Source: Rhizomicrobium sp.
GTDB taxonomy: Bacteria; Pseudomonadota; Alphaproteobacteria; Micropepsales; Micropepsaceae
Length of the DNA: 64,000 nucleotides
Direction: 5' to 3'
NCBI GenBank assembly: GCA_037200985.1
Contig: JBBCGJ010000001.1
Location: 4,502,756-4,566,755 of the forward strand
Part shown: piece after piece, positions 24,740-33,353 of the stretch
Position numbering within the stretch: position 1 is the stretch's first letter
Layout of the letters: each line of letters starts with the position of its first letter
Notes under the pieces: generated by a model
The model's input: the letters and a program-made list of their open reading frames with translations, nothing else
The model's database searches: none
What the model was told of the DNA's origin: nothing
Program-made: the position numbers and the translations under genes

Positions 24740-25329
24740 CCGCCGCGCCGCGCGAACTGGCGCGTCTCGTCGCGGACATCCGCGCCTGCCGCATCTGCGC
24801 CGACATCCTCGATCCGCATCCCGTCCTGCATGTCAGCCATACCGCCAGGCTCCTGATCGCGAGCCAGGCGCCGGGGATGCGCGTGCACAAGACCGGGCTG
24901 TCGTTCAACGATGCCTCGGGCGACCGGCTGCGCGACTGGATGGGCGTCGACCGCGCCGCGTTCTACGATGAAAAGCGCGTTGCCATCGCCGCGATGGCGT
25001 TCTGCTTTCCCGGTTACGACGAAAAGGGCGGCGACCGCCCGCCGCCCCGGATCTGCGCCCAGCACTGGCGCCGCCGCCTTCTGGATGCGCTGCCGAAGAT
25101 GACGCTGACGCTGCTGGTCGGCAGCTATGCCCAATCCTGGCATTTGGGAGACGCCGCGAAATCCAATATGACGGAGACGGTCAAGGCATGGCGGGACTAC
25201 GCGCCGCGGCACCTCCCGCTGCCGCACCCGTCGTGGCGTAACAATGGCTGGCTGAAGAAGAACCCATGGTTCGAGCGCGAACTCGTTCCCGATTTGCGAA
25301 GGCGTGTGCGGCAGGCGCTGTCCTCCTGA
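24736..25329 (+). CDS. Fe-S uracil-DNA glycosylase superfamily protein
   Basis: 197 aa. Cysteines match the [4Fe-4S] pattern of family 4/5 UDGs: C18-x2-C21 and C90-x16-C107. The first catalytic-region motif is ASQAPGMRVHKTGLSFND, a variant of GEAPG...G.PF. The closing motif is LPHPSWRNN, like the HPS/HPA loop. It probably removes uracil or another damaged base, but the variant motif 1 means substrate is uncertain. It overlaps the PIN toxin gene (4 bp) and the next gene (64 bp), so it belongs to the same transcript. Confidence 0.8.
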   Translation: MTAAPRELARLVADIRACRICADILDPHPVLHVSHTARLLIASQAPGMRVHKTGLSFNDASGDRLRDWMGVDRAAFYDEKRVAIAAMAFCFPGYDEKGGDRPPPRICAQHWRRRLLDALPKMTLTLLVGSYAQSWHLGDAAKSNMTETVKAWRDYAPRHLPLPHPSWRNNGWLKKNPWFERELVPDLRRRVRQALSS

Positions 25330-26243
25330 TCGCTTCCTGCGCGCCGGTCCTGGCGCCGCGCGGGATCGCGAACGACACGCCGGCGCTGGCCGACGGACAT
25401 CTCCTCGCGCATGACGGGGAGAAACTGCCGTTGCGCGTCTGGGGGCCGGAGCATCCCTCCGCCGTGATCGTGGCGTTGCACGGCATGGGCGACTATTCGA
25501 ACTTCATCGCGCTGCCCGCGGCCTTCTGGGCCACCAAGGGCATTGCGACGATCGCCTATGACCAGCGCGGCTTCGGTGCCTCGGACCATCCGGGCCTGTG
25601 GGCCGGAAGCGAGACGATGCGCGCCGACTTCGAGGATGCGCTTGCCGCGGCGCGCGCGAAATATCCGGGCGTTCCGGTCTATGCGCTCGGCGAGAGCATG
25701 GGCGGCGCCGTCGTGCTGTCGGACATCGCAGCGCCCGTTCCGCCGAGGCCCGACGGCGTGATCCTGGTCGCGCCGGCGGTGTGGTCGCGCTCCGATATGC
25801 CGCTCTCCTACCGCGTCGTGCTGTGGCTGACGGCGCATACGATGCCCGGCCTGACGGTCTCGGGCCGCGGCGTCGTGCACATCTGGCCGTCGGACAACAT
25901 CCCCATGCTGCGCGCCTATTCGCGCGATCCCCTCGTCCAAAAAGTGACGCGCGCCGATGCGGTGTGGGGCCTGGCGACGCTGATGGACGAGGGCCGCCAT
26001 GCGCCCGAGCATCTGGGCGCGACGCCGCCCATCCTGCTGCTCTACGGCAAACACGACCAGGTCATCCCGGCTCCGCCGACCGAGGCCGTCGTGAAGGCGC
26101 TGGGCGCGCGCGCCGAAGTCCATGCTTACGACCACGGCTACCACATGCTCCTGCGCGATCTCGAAGGCCCGTCCATCTGGCAGGACGTCCTGGACTGGAT
26201 CGGCCGGCAGAAGACCGCGACGAGCGGCCGGCCGTCGTCGTAA
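25266..26243 (+). CDS. Alpha/beta hydrolase lipoprotein (monoglyceride-lipase/lysophospholipase-like)
   Basis: 325 aa. A lipoprotein signal ends in LIASC (Cys25). The hydrolase core shows LHGMGDYSNF (oxyanion region), YDQRGFGASD, the nucleophile elbow GESMGG (Ser144), an acid in LLYGKHDQVIP, and the late His in YDHGYHMLLRD. It resembles monoacylglycerol lipases/lysophospholipases, here anchored in the envelope. The start at 25266 lies 64 bp inside the preceding UDG-like gene, an unusually long overlap, but the signal peptide begins right there, supporting this start. Confidence 0.87.
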   Translation: MVRARTRSRFAKACAAGAVLLIASCAPVLAPRGIANDTPALADGHLLAHDGEKLPLRVWGPEHPSAVIVALHGMGDYSNFIALPAAFWATKGIATIAYDQRGFGASDHPGLWAGSETMRADFEDALAAARAKYPGVPVYALGESMGGAVVLSDIAAPVPPRPDGVILVAPAVWSRSDMPLSYRVVLWLTAHTMPGLTVSGRGVVHIWPSDNIPMLRAYSRDPLVQKVTRADAVWGLATLMDEGRHAPEHLGATPPILLLYGKHDQVIPAPPTEAVVKALGARAEVHAYDHGYHMLLRDLEGPSIWQDVLDWIGRQKTATSGRPSS

Positions 26244-26415
26244 GTCTCCACTGCCGTGGACGTGTCGGCGCCGCATATGGACAGTCATTCCGTACTGTGA
26301 TTACAAATGGATAGTCGCAACAGCGGCAGAATTGGCCTGTCGAAGGCTCGATTTACAGTCATGAATGCAAGTCGTTCAATCATGGACACTTGCTTCGTCG
26401 AATGCGGGGGGCGCA

Positions 26416-26784
26416 ATGCGGGGCGCAAGTCTTGCCGGCAGGCTGCGGGCGGCCGGCGCGAGATGCTGCACGGCCGCGCTCGCGCTCTCGGCGCAGGGCT
26501 GCGTTTCCTACAGCTATGTCGACGCGCATCAGGTCCAGCATGTCGTCGGTTTCGTCGACGTCGCCCTGCCGGCCGCGCCGTCGTCCGGCAAGGCGGGCGC
26601 GACGGCGGTGAGCTTGCGAACCTTCGGGCTTTCTTTCTTCCGCCATCCCGCCGCGGGCAGCGACATCGCCCTCGGCTATAGCGAGCAGTCCATCGTCAGC
26701 CTGCCCGACAATGGCTGCATCGATCTTCAGGCCAAAAGCCTCTGCGCGGACAGGGCTTCGCATTCCGGAGCGTCGACACAATGA
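26416..26784 (+). CDS. Putative secreted/lipoprotein, unknown (first of three)
   Basis: 122 aa from ATG 26416, just after a GGGGGG run. The N-terminus is basic then hydrophobic (ALALSAQGC), with a lipobox-like AQGC at Cys29; Gln at -2 is unusual, so lipidation is uncertain. The rest is small and Ser/Ala-rich with no recognisable domain. The stop overlaps the start of the next lipoprotein gene by 4 bp (ATGA). No homologous family was recognised. Confidence 0.65.
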   Translation: MRGASLAGRLRAAGARCCTAALALSAQGCVSYSYVDAHQVQHVVGFVDVALPAAPSSGKAGATAVSLRTFGLSFFRHPAAGSDIALGYSEQSIVSLPDNGCIDLQAKSLCADRASHSGASTQ

Positions 26785-27743
26785 GGAGATTCATGTCCGG
26801 ACCACGGATATCGGCCTGCATCGCGGCTTGTATGGTGCTGGCGCTATCGGCCTGCGCCTCGCCGCAGGACACGGTGGTGTTCGTCACGAATACGAGCCTG
26901 GGCGTGAATGTCGAGAACCAGCCGCCCTCGGCCAGCGTCGCCTACGACCGCACGGAAGGCTATGTCGGTCCGCGCACGGCCAATGGCGGCCTGCCGCCGG
27001 TCGTCGCCTCGCTCCAGACCGGAGGCGACGTGTTCGACCCCAAGGTGCGCCAGACCTACGCGACCGGCGCGGCGGCCGAGATCGCCGCCGATCCCGGCAG
27101 CGGTGCCCATGGGCCAAGCGACCTGGAAGGCCCCTCGGCCGACAACCGGATGGCATTCTTCGGCACGTCCACCACCATCGGCCTGAAGGTCGGGTTCGAC
27201 ACCTCGGCCGTGCCCAACAGCCTGGTGTTCGGTTTCAAGCGCAAGGAGCTTTCGATCATTCCGCTGGGCACGGACGGCACAAAGCGCGTCTATCCCTCCG
27301 TGCTCGCCTCGGTCGACACCACCGTCGCGGCCACGACGCTCAAGGGCACCGGTCTCACCATTGCGCAATACTTCGCCACCGGCCTCGCCGCCGAATCGCT
27401 GGCGCGCAACAGCCCGACCGTGCACGCGGCGTTCTCGACCATCACGAACAACGCCATGCTCGCGACATTGACGCCCGATCAGCAGAAGCAGGCCCAGACC
27501 GACGCCAACAACGCGCTGCAGACCCAATCGATCGATCTCAACACCGTCATGAGTTACGTCGCGCCGGGCGGCGTGCTGGACCCCGCGAAGCTCACCACGT
27601 TGATCCAGAAGGCGAATGCGGCAAGTCCGGGCTCGGTCAATCCCGCGCTGGCGACGGGCCTGTCGGGCGCCGCCGACCTGCGCAAGCGCCTTGCCGGCGA
27701 TCTCGCCACGACCGGCAGCCTGGCCAGGGCCGCGAGCAGCTGA
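26781..27743 (+). CDS. Lipoprotein of unknown function (second of three)
   Basis: 320 aa. A clear lipoprotein signal peptide ends at LSAC (Cys25). The mature part is rich in Thr, Ala, Gly and Asn, with beta-type segments such as TTIGLKVGFDTSAVPNSLVF and FGFKRKELSIIPLG; a helical Gln/Ala-rich C-terminal half follows. The strand pattern resembles a small periplasmic beta-fold, but no family was recognised. It is translationally coupled to the preceding gene. A small soluble protein gene follows after 20 bp. Confidence 0.72.
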   Translation: MRRFMSGPRISACIAACMVLALSACASPQDTVVFVTNTSLGVNVENQPPSASVAYDRTEGYVGPRTANGGLPPVVASLQTGGDVFDPKVRQTYATGAAAEIAADPGSGAHGPSDLEGPSADNRMAFFGTSTTIGLKVGFDTSAVPNSLVFGFKRKELSIIPLGTDGTKRVYPSVLASVDTTVAATTLKGTGLTIAQYFATGLAAESLARNSPTVHAAFSTITNNAMLATLTPDQQKQAQTDANNALQTQSIDLNTVMSYVAPGGVLDPAKLTTLIQKANAASPGSVNPALATGLSGAADLRKRLAGDLATTGSLARAASS

Positions 27744-27763
27744 AACCAGGAAAGGGAAGGGCC

Positions 27764-27970
27764 ATGGCGTCCGAGGTCTCGATCTACGCGTGCGACGATG
27801 CGACGAAAGCGGCAACGGCCAAGGCGCTTCTGCTCGGGCTGGGCTACCGGGAGAGCGACATCATCCTGCTCGAACAGGCCGACACCTGCATCTACAACGC
27901 GGCGCTGTATGACGGCGGCAAGGCCGACACGGTCTACGGCAAGATCGTCGTGATCGGAAAGAAGCCGTAA
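27764..27970 (+). CDS. Small soluble protein (68 aa), unknown (third of three)
   Basis: ATG 27764 is preceded by AAAGGGAAGG, a strong ribosome site. The product is compact: SEVSIYACDDATKAATAKAL then LGYRESDIILLEQAD and GKIVVIGKKP, suggesting an alpha/beta fold without signal peptide. It carries cysteines at about 10 and 42. The close spacing indicates co-transcription with the two lipoprotein genes. No family recognised. Confidence 0.65.
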   Translation: MASEVSIYACDDATKAATAKALLLGLGYRESDIILLEQADTCIYNAALYDGGKADTVYGKIVVIGKKP

Positions 27971-28161
27971 ATCGCCCACGCGGCCGAACCTCGCCGCGAT
28001 CATGGCTGGCATTTCCTTTTGACGGGTCTCGCTTTCGCGCGGCCGTGCCATTGTCGCGTCCGGGGCCTGCGGGACGGGAGGGGGAAAGCGATGACGATGC
28101 GACCGAAGCGTATGCGCCGCGATGCGCCTATGCTCGCTCCCACCGCTGTCGATTCCGTGCC

Positions 28162-29136
28162 ATGGCCATCGTCTCCGTCGACGCCCTTCGCAAGACCTTT
28201 CGCTACGCCCGCCGCAAGCCGGGCCTGAGCGGGCTTTTCGCGTCCGACATCCGCGCCGTCGAGGCCGTCAGCGGCATCTCCTTCACGCTCGCCGAGCGCG
28301 AACGCGTCGCGATCATCGGACCCAACGGCGCCGGCAAGTCGACGACGCTCAAGATGCTCTCCGGCATTCTCGAACCGTCGGGCGGCGCGGCGACGGTGCT
28401 CGGCCTGGTACCCTGGAAGCAGCGCCGCGCGCTCGCCTACCGCATCGGCGTGGTGTTCGGTCAGCGCAGCCAGCTCTGGACGGAGTTGCCGGCACGCGAT
28501 TCCTTCGCGCTGCTGCGGCGCATCTACGACGTCGATCTCGACGCGTTTCGTCATCGCCTTGCGCGGCTGGTCGAGCGCTTCGGCCTGGGCGATCTGCTCG
28601 ACCAGCCGGTGCAGCGCCTGTCGCTCGGCCAGCGCATGCGCTGCGAGATCGTGGCGAGCCTGCTGCACGGGCCGGCGCTGCTGTTCCTGGACGAGCCGAC
28701 CATCGGCCTCGACATCACGGCCAAGGCCGCGATCCGCGACTTCATCCGCGAGCACGCCGGCGCCGAGGGCCAGACCGTGGTGCTCACTTCGCACGACACG
28801 CGCGACATCGAGCTGGTCTGCGACCGCGTCATCGTGATCAACGAGGGCCGCATCGTGGTCGACCAGCCGACCGACCAGCTCCGCCGCCGTTTCCTCGGCC
28901 ACCGCCTCGTGACTTTGCGCTCCGCCGCGACCCGGCTCGATCTCGATCTTCCCGGCGTCAAGCGCCGCGCGAGCGAGCCGCACCTGTCGGTGTTCGAAGT
29001 GGATACGGGAACGACGCGCGTCGATATCGTGGTGCAGGCGGCGCTGGCCCTGGGCGGCATCGAGGACATCACGATCGAAGACCCGCCGATGGAGGAGGTG
29101 GTCCGTGCCATCTACGACGCCAATAGCGCGCGCTGA
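28162..29136 (+). CDS. ABC-2 exporter ATP-binding subunit
   Basis: 324 aa from ATG 28162 (MAIVSVDALRKTF), after removing an uncharacteristic upstream extension. Walker A is GPNGAGKS (53-60), the signature is LSLGQRMRCE, and Walker B is LLFLDEPTIGLD followed by the TSHDTRD switch His. The long N-terminal insertion (RYARRKPGLSGLFASDIR) is typical of the COG4586 class that pairs with two ABC-2-like permeases. The substrate is unknown. The next gene starts within its last 32 bp. Confidence 0.92.
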   Translation: MAIVSVDALRKTFRYARRKPGLSGLFASDIRAVEAVSGISFTLAERERVAIIGPNGAGKSTTLKMLSGILEPSGGAATVLGLVPWKQRRALAYRIGVVFGQRSQLWTELPARDSFALLRRIYDVDLDAFRHRLARLVERFGLGDLLDQPVQRLSLGQRMRCEIVASLLHGPALLFLDEPTIGLDITAKAAIRDFIREHAGAEGQTVVLTSHDTRDIELVCDRVIVINEGRIVVDQPTDQLRRRFLGHRLVTLRSAATRLDLDLPGVKRRASEPHLSVFEVDTGTTRVDIVVQAALALGGIEDITIEDPPMEEVVRAIYDANSAR

Positions 29137-29944
29137 CGCCGGCGCCTTCGGGACCGCCGCGGCGGCGGCGAGCGCCTGCGCGCTCGGCATCCGGCGCAAT
29201 CTCGCGAACTGGCCCGTCCTGATGGGCCGCGCGCTGTTCTATCTCGTGGCGATGCTCGTGCTCTCGGCCCTGTGGGACAAGGTCGCGGCACAGCGGCTGC
29301 CCGGAACGCTCGCGCATCTGCTGCCGCCGGACGGGCTGACGCTCTATATCGGCGTGACCGAATGGATCGCGCTCTCCATCGCGGCGATCCATCTGCGGCT
29401 GGAGGACGACATCCGCTTCGGCATGCTGGAGCCGCACCTGCTCCGGCCCAAGCCCTATCTGGTGCAGAAGTTCGCCGAGGCGATGGGCGACTCGCTCGGC
29501 CGGCTGATCGGCATCGGCGCGGCCGCGCTGGTGGCGCTCGCGCTGTCCGGCCGCGCCCTGCCGCCGGCCGTCGCGTTCGTCTATATCGCGATCCTGGGCG
29601 TCTTCGGCACCGCCGTCGGCATGCTGATGATGACCCTCGTCGGCCTCAGCGCCTTCTGGGTGCGCCGCGTGCTGCCGCCCTATCTCATCATGCAGAAGGC
29701 GCTGTTCCTGCTCGGCGGCCTGTTCGCGCCGATCTCGCTCTATCCGGCCTGGTTCTACCACGCCGCCGTCGTCACGCCCTTCGCGGCGACGCTGTTCCTC
29801 GCGGGCGATCAGGCGATCGCGCCCTCACTCGCCGGCTTCGCGCGCGGGCTGATCGCGCAAGGCGTCTGGATCGCGGTGCTGTCGGGTCTCGTGGCGCTCG
29901 TCTGGCGCGGGGGCCTTCGCAAAGTCCTTCGGGAGGGCGTGTGA
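29105..29944 (+). CDS. ABC-2-type permease subunit 1
   Basis: 279 aa, about six membrane helices (for example ALFYLVAMLVLSALW, AFVYIAILGVFGTAVGMLMM). It matches the COG4587-type permease partner of COG4586 ATPases. The GTG start at 29105 overlaps the ATPase gene by 32 bp. Its last base overlaps the start of permease 2. The set would form a heterodimeric export channel. Confidence 0.87.
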   Translation: MPSTTPIARADAGAFGTAAAAASACALGIRRNLANWPVLMGRALFYLVAMLVLSALWDKVAAQRLPGTLAHLLPPDGLTLYIGVTEWIALSIAAIHLRLEDDIRFGMLEPHLLRPKPYLVQKFAEAMGDSLGRLIGIGAAALVALALSGRALPPAVAFVYIAILGVFGTAVGMLMMTLVGLSAFWVRRVLPPYLIMQKALFLLGGLFAPISLYPAWFYHAAVVTPFAATLFLAGDQAIAPSLAGFARGLIAQGVWIAVLSGLVALVWRGGLRKVLREGV

Positions 29945-30714
29945 TGCTCTCGACCTATGCCGCGAATATCGGCATCGCCATCCGCACCTCGCTGATGGAC
30001 CGCACAAATTTCATCCTGAACTCCGTCGGCATGGTGGTGAACGACCTGTTCTTCCTCGCCCTCTGGTACATGTTCTTCGCCGGCTTCCGCCAGGTCGGCG
30101 GCTGGGGGCTGCACGACGTCGCCCTCTTACTCGGCCTCATCATGCTGGTGGTCGGGATCGCCGGCGTGTTTTTCGGCGGCTATCGCGACATGGCCGCGAC
30201 GATCCTGCGCGGCGAGATCGACGCGCTCCTGACCCAGCCCAAAGCGGTGTTGCCGCGTCTTCTCGCCCGCGAAAGCATCGCCACCGCCTGGGGGGATCTG
30301 GCGATGGGTATCTGGATGCTGTTCACCTTCGCCGCGCTCTCGTGGAGCGATATCCCGCTCGTTCTCGTTGGCCTGGCCTGCGGCACGACGGTCTACGTTG
30401 CCTCGTCGGTCGTCTATGCGAGCCTCGCCTTCCGGTTCGCCGGCGCGCGCAGCTTCGCCCGCGACCTGACCGACTTCATGCTGCTGTTCTCCAGCTATCC
30501 CGGCTCGATCTATTCCGGCGCCACCAAGATCGCCGCCTACACGCTGCTGCCGGCCGGCTTCATCGTGCTGGCGCCGGTCGCGTTTCTCCGCGCGCCGTCG
30601 CCGGCGACACTGGTGCAAATGGTCGCGGCGGCGCTCGCCTACGCCGCGATCGCCGCAGTCCTGTTTCGTCTGGGCCTTGTGCGCTATCGCCGCGGCCTGG
30701 TGCCGACCGGCTGA
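29944..30714 (+). CDS. ABC-2-type permease subunit 2
   Basis: 256 aa, about six hydrophobic helices; NFILNSVGMVVNDLFFLALWYMF and GEIDALLTQPKAVLPRLLARE are typical of the COG3694 permease family. ATG 29944 shares its A with the previous TGA. It completes the three-gene ABC-2 exporter. Substrate unknown. Confidence 0.87.
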   Translation: MLSTYAANIGIAIRTSLMDRTNFILNSVGMVVNDLFFLALWYMFFAGFRQVGGWGLHDVALLLGLIMLVVGIAGVFFGGYRDMAATILRGEIDALLTQPKAVLPRLLARESIATAWGDLAMGIWMLFTFAALSWSDIPLVLVGLACGTTVYVASSVVYASLAFRFAGARSFARDLTDFMLLFSSYPGSIYSGATKIAAYTLLPAGFIVLAPVAFLRAPSPATLVQMVAAALAYAAIAAVLFRLGLVRYRRGLVPTG

Positions 30715-30770
30715 GCAACGTTCGCGCGGCGCCCACCGTTATCTTCGGCGAAACGCATGAGCGATCCGCC

Positions 30771-30962
30771 ATGACAAAGAACGAGCCCAAGCCGCACGAC
30801 CTGCGCGACGACATCTACGCGCCGGGCACCACCGTCACGAACATCGAAGAGCGGTTCGCCGGCGCCGAACCGCCGATTCTCAATGCCGAGACGAGCAATT
30901 TCGTCCTCGTGACGCCGGACCCCGGCAAGGGCATTCCCGCCGGTCAGATCACCAAGGGCTGA
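30771..30962 (+). CDS. Small acidic hypothetical protein (63 aa)
   Basis: MTKNEPKPHDLRDDIYAPG... from ATG 30771, 56 bp after the exporter. It is charged and likely partly disordered, with a hydrophobic NFVLVTPDPG strand. No signal peptide, membrane segment or known family was seen. The regular coding composition and isolated ORF end support it being real. Confidence 0.5.
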   Translation: MTKNEPKPHDLRDDIYAPGTTVTNIEERFAGAEPPILNAETSNFVLVTPDPGKGIPAGQITKG

Positions 30963-30971
30963 CGCCCACGC

Positions 30972-33197
30972 TCACGGCTTGATCGTGCCGCCGGTGAGGC
31001 TGACGAAGGTGCTCGCCTTGATGTCCGTCGCCGAGGTGCGGACGCTCACGCCATAGGGCCCGGTCGGTATCCGCCACACATGGACCTGCGTGTCGAAGCG
31101 CGCCAGCAGCCGCGGCTCGGCCGCGATGTCCACGGTCTGGGTTTCACCCGGCTGGAGCTGGATCTTGCTCCAGCCCACCAGCCGCGCCACCGCGCCGGGC
31201 GGCGTGACGTAGAGCTGCACGACCTGGTATCCGGGGCGCGTTCCGGTGTTGGTGACGTTGACCTTGGCCGTCACATTGCGCCCGCCGAGCGCCGTGAAAC
31301 CGGAAAGATCGAAGCTTGTATAGGAGAGCCCGAAGCCGAACGGAAACAGCGGCGTCAGCTTGTGCGAGTCGTACCAGCGATAGCCGACGTCGGAGCCCTC
31401 CGAATAGTTGACGTAGAAATAGCCGGCCGGCGGTTCGGCAAGTTTGGGCCGCGGCAACTGCGCCTCGCTTTGCGGGAACGTCACCGGCAGCCGGCCCGAA
31501 GGATCGATATCGCCGAACAGGATCCGCGCCAGCGCCGCCGCGCCGCCGCTGCCCGCATACCAGGTCTCCAGCACCGCCGGCACCTTGCCCAGCCAGGGCA
31601 TGAGCACGGGTCCGCCCGTCTCCAGCACCACGATGGTCCGTGGATTGGCAGCGGCGACGGTGGCGATCAGCCCGTCCTGCACGCCGGGCAGCGACAGGCC
31701 GTCGACGTCGTCGCCCTCGGTCATCCATTGCTGCACGAAGACGATCGCGACGTCGCTGCTCGCCGCGAGCGCCGCCGCCGCCTTCTGGTCGACGCCGTCG
31801 GCATAGCGGACCGTCGCCGCCGGCGCGGCCGCGGCGATGGTCGACAGCGGCGAGGGCGGATCGAAGATCTCGCGGCTAAGCGGCATGATCTTGGTGCCGT
31901 TGGCCGTCACGACCACCGGTCCGCCCACCATGATCTGCTTGTCGTTGTCGAAGCCAACGGGCAGGACCTGCGACGAGCCGCCGCCCGACAGCATGCCGAG
32001 GTCGCTGTGCCCGCCGATCACCGCGATGCTGCGCGCGGTCCTGGCGAGCGGCAGGACGCCGCCGTCGTTCTTCAGAAGGACGATGCCTTCCTCGGCGCCG
32101 CGCTGGGCGATGTCGACATGGGCCACCGGCTTCTGCGGCGCCGGCGGAGTGTCGATCAGACCGTTCGCGAACATGGTGCGCAAGATGCGGTGGACCATGT
32201 CGCGAAGCCGTCCCTGCGGCACGGTGCCGGCGGCAAGCGCCTGCTTGAGCGCGTCGCCGAAATAGTCCTGCCGGTCGCTGCCCGACGCCGATTCCTGGTC
32301 GAGCCCGCCATTGGCCGCCGCGACGGTGCTGTGCACCGCCCCCCAGTCCGACAGCACCCAGCCCGGATAGCCCCAATCGCCCTTCAGCACCTTGTTCAGC
32401 AGGAAATCGTGCTCGCAGGCATAGGTGCCGTTGATCTTGTTGTAGGCACACATCACCGCGCCCGGATTGCCGCGCTCGATCGCGATCTCGAAGGCGAGCA
32501 GGTCGGATTCGCGCGCCGCCGCCTCGTCGATATTGGCGGTGATCACGGTGCGGCCGGTCTCCTGGTCGTTCAGCGCATAGTGCTTGATGGTGGAGATCAC
32601 ATGCTGGCTCTGGATGCCGCGGATCTGGGCGCCGGCGATCAGGCCCGCGAGCAGCGGGTCCTCGCCGGCATATTCGAAGATGCGGCCGTTGCGCGGCTCG
32701 CGCGCCAGGTTGACGCCGCCGTCCAGCATCACGTTGAACTCGCGGTCGCGTGCCTCCATGCCGAGGCCGGCGCCGGCGTCGAACGCGACCTGCGGATTCC
32801 ACGTCGCGGCGTTCGACAGGCCCGACGGATAGGCGGTCGCCGTATCGCCGGGCCTCAGCCAGAAATTGTTCGCGATGCCGATGCCGGCGTCGCTTTCCTT
32901 CAAGGCCGGGATGCCGAGCCTGGGAATGCCCGGCACATAGCCGGCGGTGCCCGGCAGCAGCAGCCGCAGCTCGACCGGCGGCTCGCGCATCCAGGACTGT
33001 TTCGCATCGATGCCGATATAGCCCCTGACCAGCAGGAGCTCTTCGTCGGCGGTCATTTGCGCCTGCACCAGGTCGGCGCGGGTGTCCGGCGACAGCGTGT
33101 TGTCCATCCAGGGCTGCGGCGCTGTCGGCTGGGCGGGAGCGGGGCCGGCCAGCGCCGCGATTCCCGCCGCGACCAAAATCAACGCCACGCGTCTCAT
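30972..33197 (-). CDS. Glycoside hydrolase family 3 (beta-glucosidase-like), secreted
   Basis: 741 aa. A signal peptide (MRRVALILVAAGIAALAGPAPAQ) sends it to the periplasm. The GH3 N-domain has the nucleophile Asp284 in WVLSDWGAVHS. The KHYALND segment (205-211) is the conserved substrate-binding loop. A C-terminal alpha/beta GH3_C domain is followed by an Fn3-like module (NVTNTGTRPGYQVVQLYV). It releases terminal sugars from beta-glucosides or related oligosaccharides. It is one of two GH3 enzymes here and is transcribed away from the ADH gene. No clear LacI-type operator was seen upstream. Confidence 0.92.
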   Translation of the reverse strand: MRRVALILVAAGIAALAGPAPAQPTAPQPWMDNTLSPDTRADLVQAQMTADEELLLVRGYIGIDAKQSWMREPPVELRLLLPGTAGYVPGIPRLGIPALKESDAGIGIANNFWLRPGDTATAYPSGLSNAATWNPQVAFDAGAGLGMEARDREFNVMLDGGVNLAREPRNGRIFEYAGEDPLLAGLIAGAQIRGIQSQHVISTIKHYALNDQETGRTVITANIDEAAARESDLLAFEIAIERGNPGAVMCAYNKINGTYACEHDFLLNKVLKGDWGYPGWVLSDWGAVHSTVAAANGGLDQESASGSDRQDYFGDALKQALAAGTVPQGRLRDMVHRILRTMFANGLIDTPPAPQKPVAHVDIAQRGAEEGIVLLKNDGGVLPLARTARSIAVIGGHSDLGMLSGGGSSQVLPVGFDNDKQIMVGGPVVVTANGTKIMPLSREIFDPPSPLSTIAAAAPAATVRYADGVDQKAAAALAASSDVAIVFVQQWMTEGDDVDGLSLPGVQDGLIATVAAANPRTIVVLETGGPVLMPWLGKVPAVLETWYAGSGGAAALARILFGDIDPSGRLPVTFPQSEAQLPRPKLAEPPAGYFYVNYSEGSDVGYRWYDSHKLTPLFPFGFGLSYTSFDLSGFTALGGRNVTAKVNVTNTGTRPGYQVVQLYVTPPGAVARLVGWSKIQLQPGETQTVDIAAEPRLLARFDTQVHVWRIPTGPYGVSVRTSATDIKASTFVSLTGGTIKP

Positions 33198-33353
33198 GCA
33201 CGCCCCCGACAGATCGCCGCCCGGTCCGGTCGGCAGCGGCCGTCTTGGCCTGCGCCGTTGATGCCGGTCAAGGCGGATCGCGCCGCCGCTTTTATGTTTC
33301 TCGCATCAATTTCGGACATCCCCGTGTTTCTCTTTTTTGATAGGCTGCTCGCC

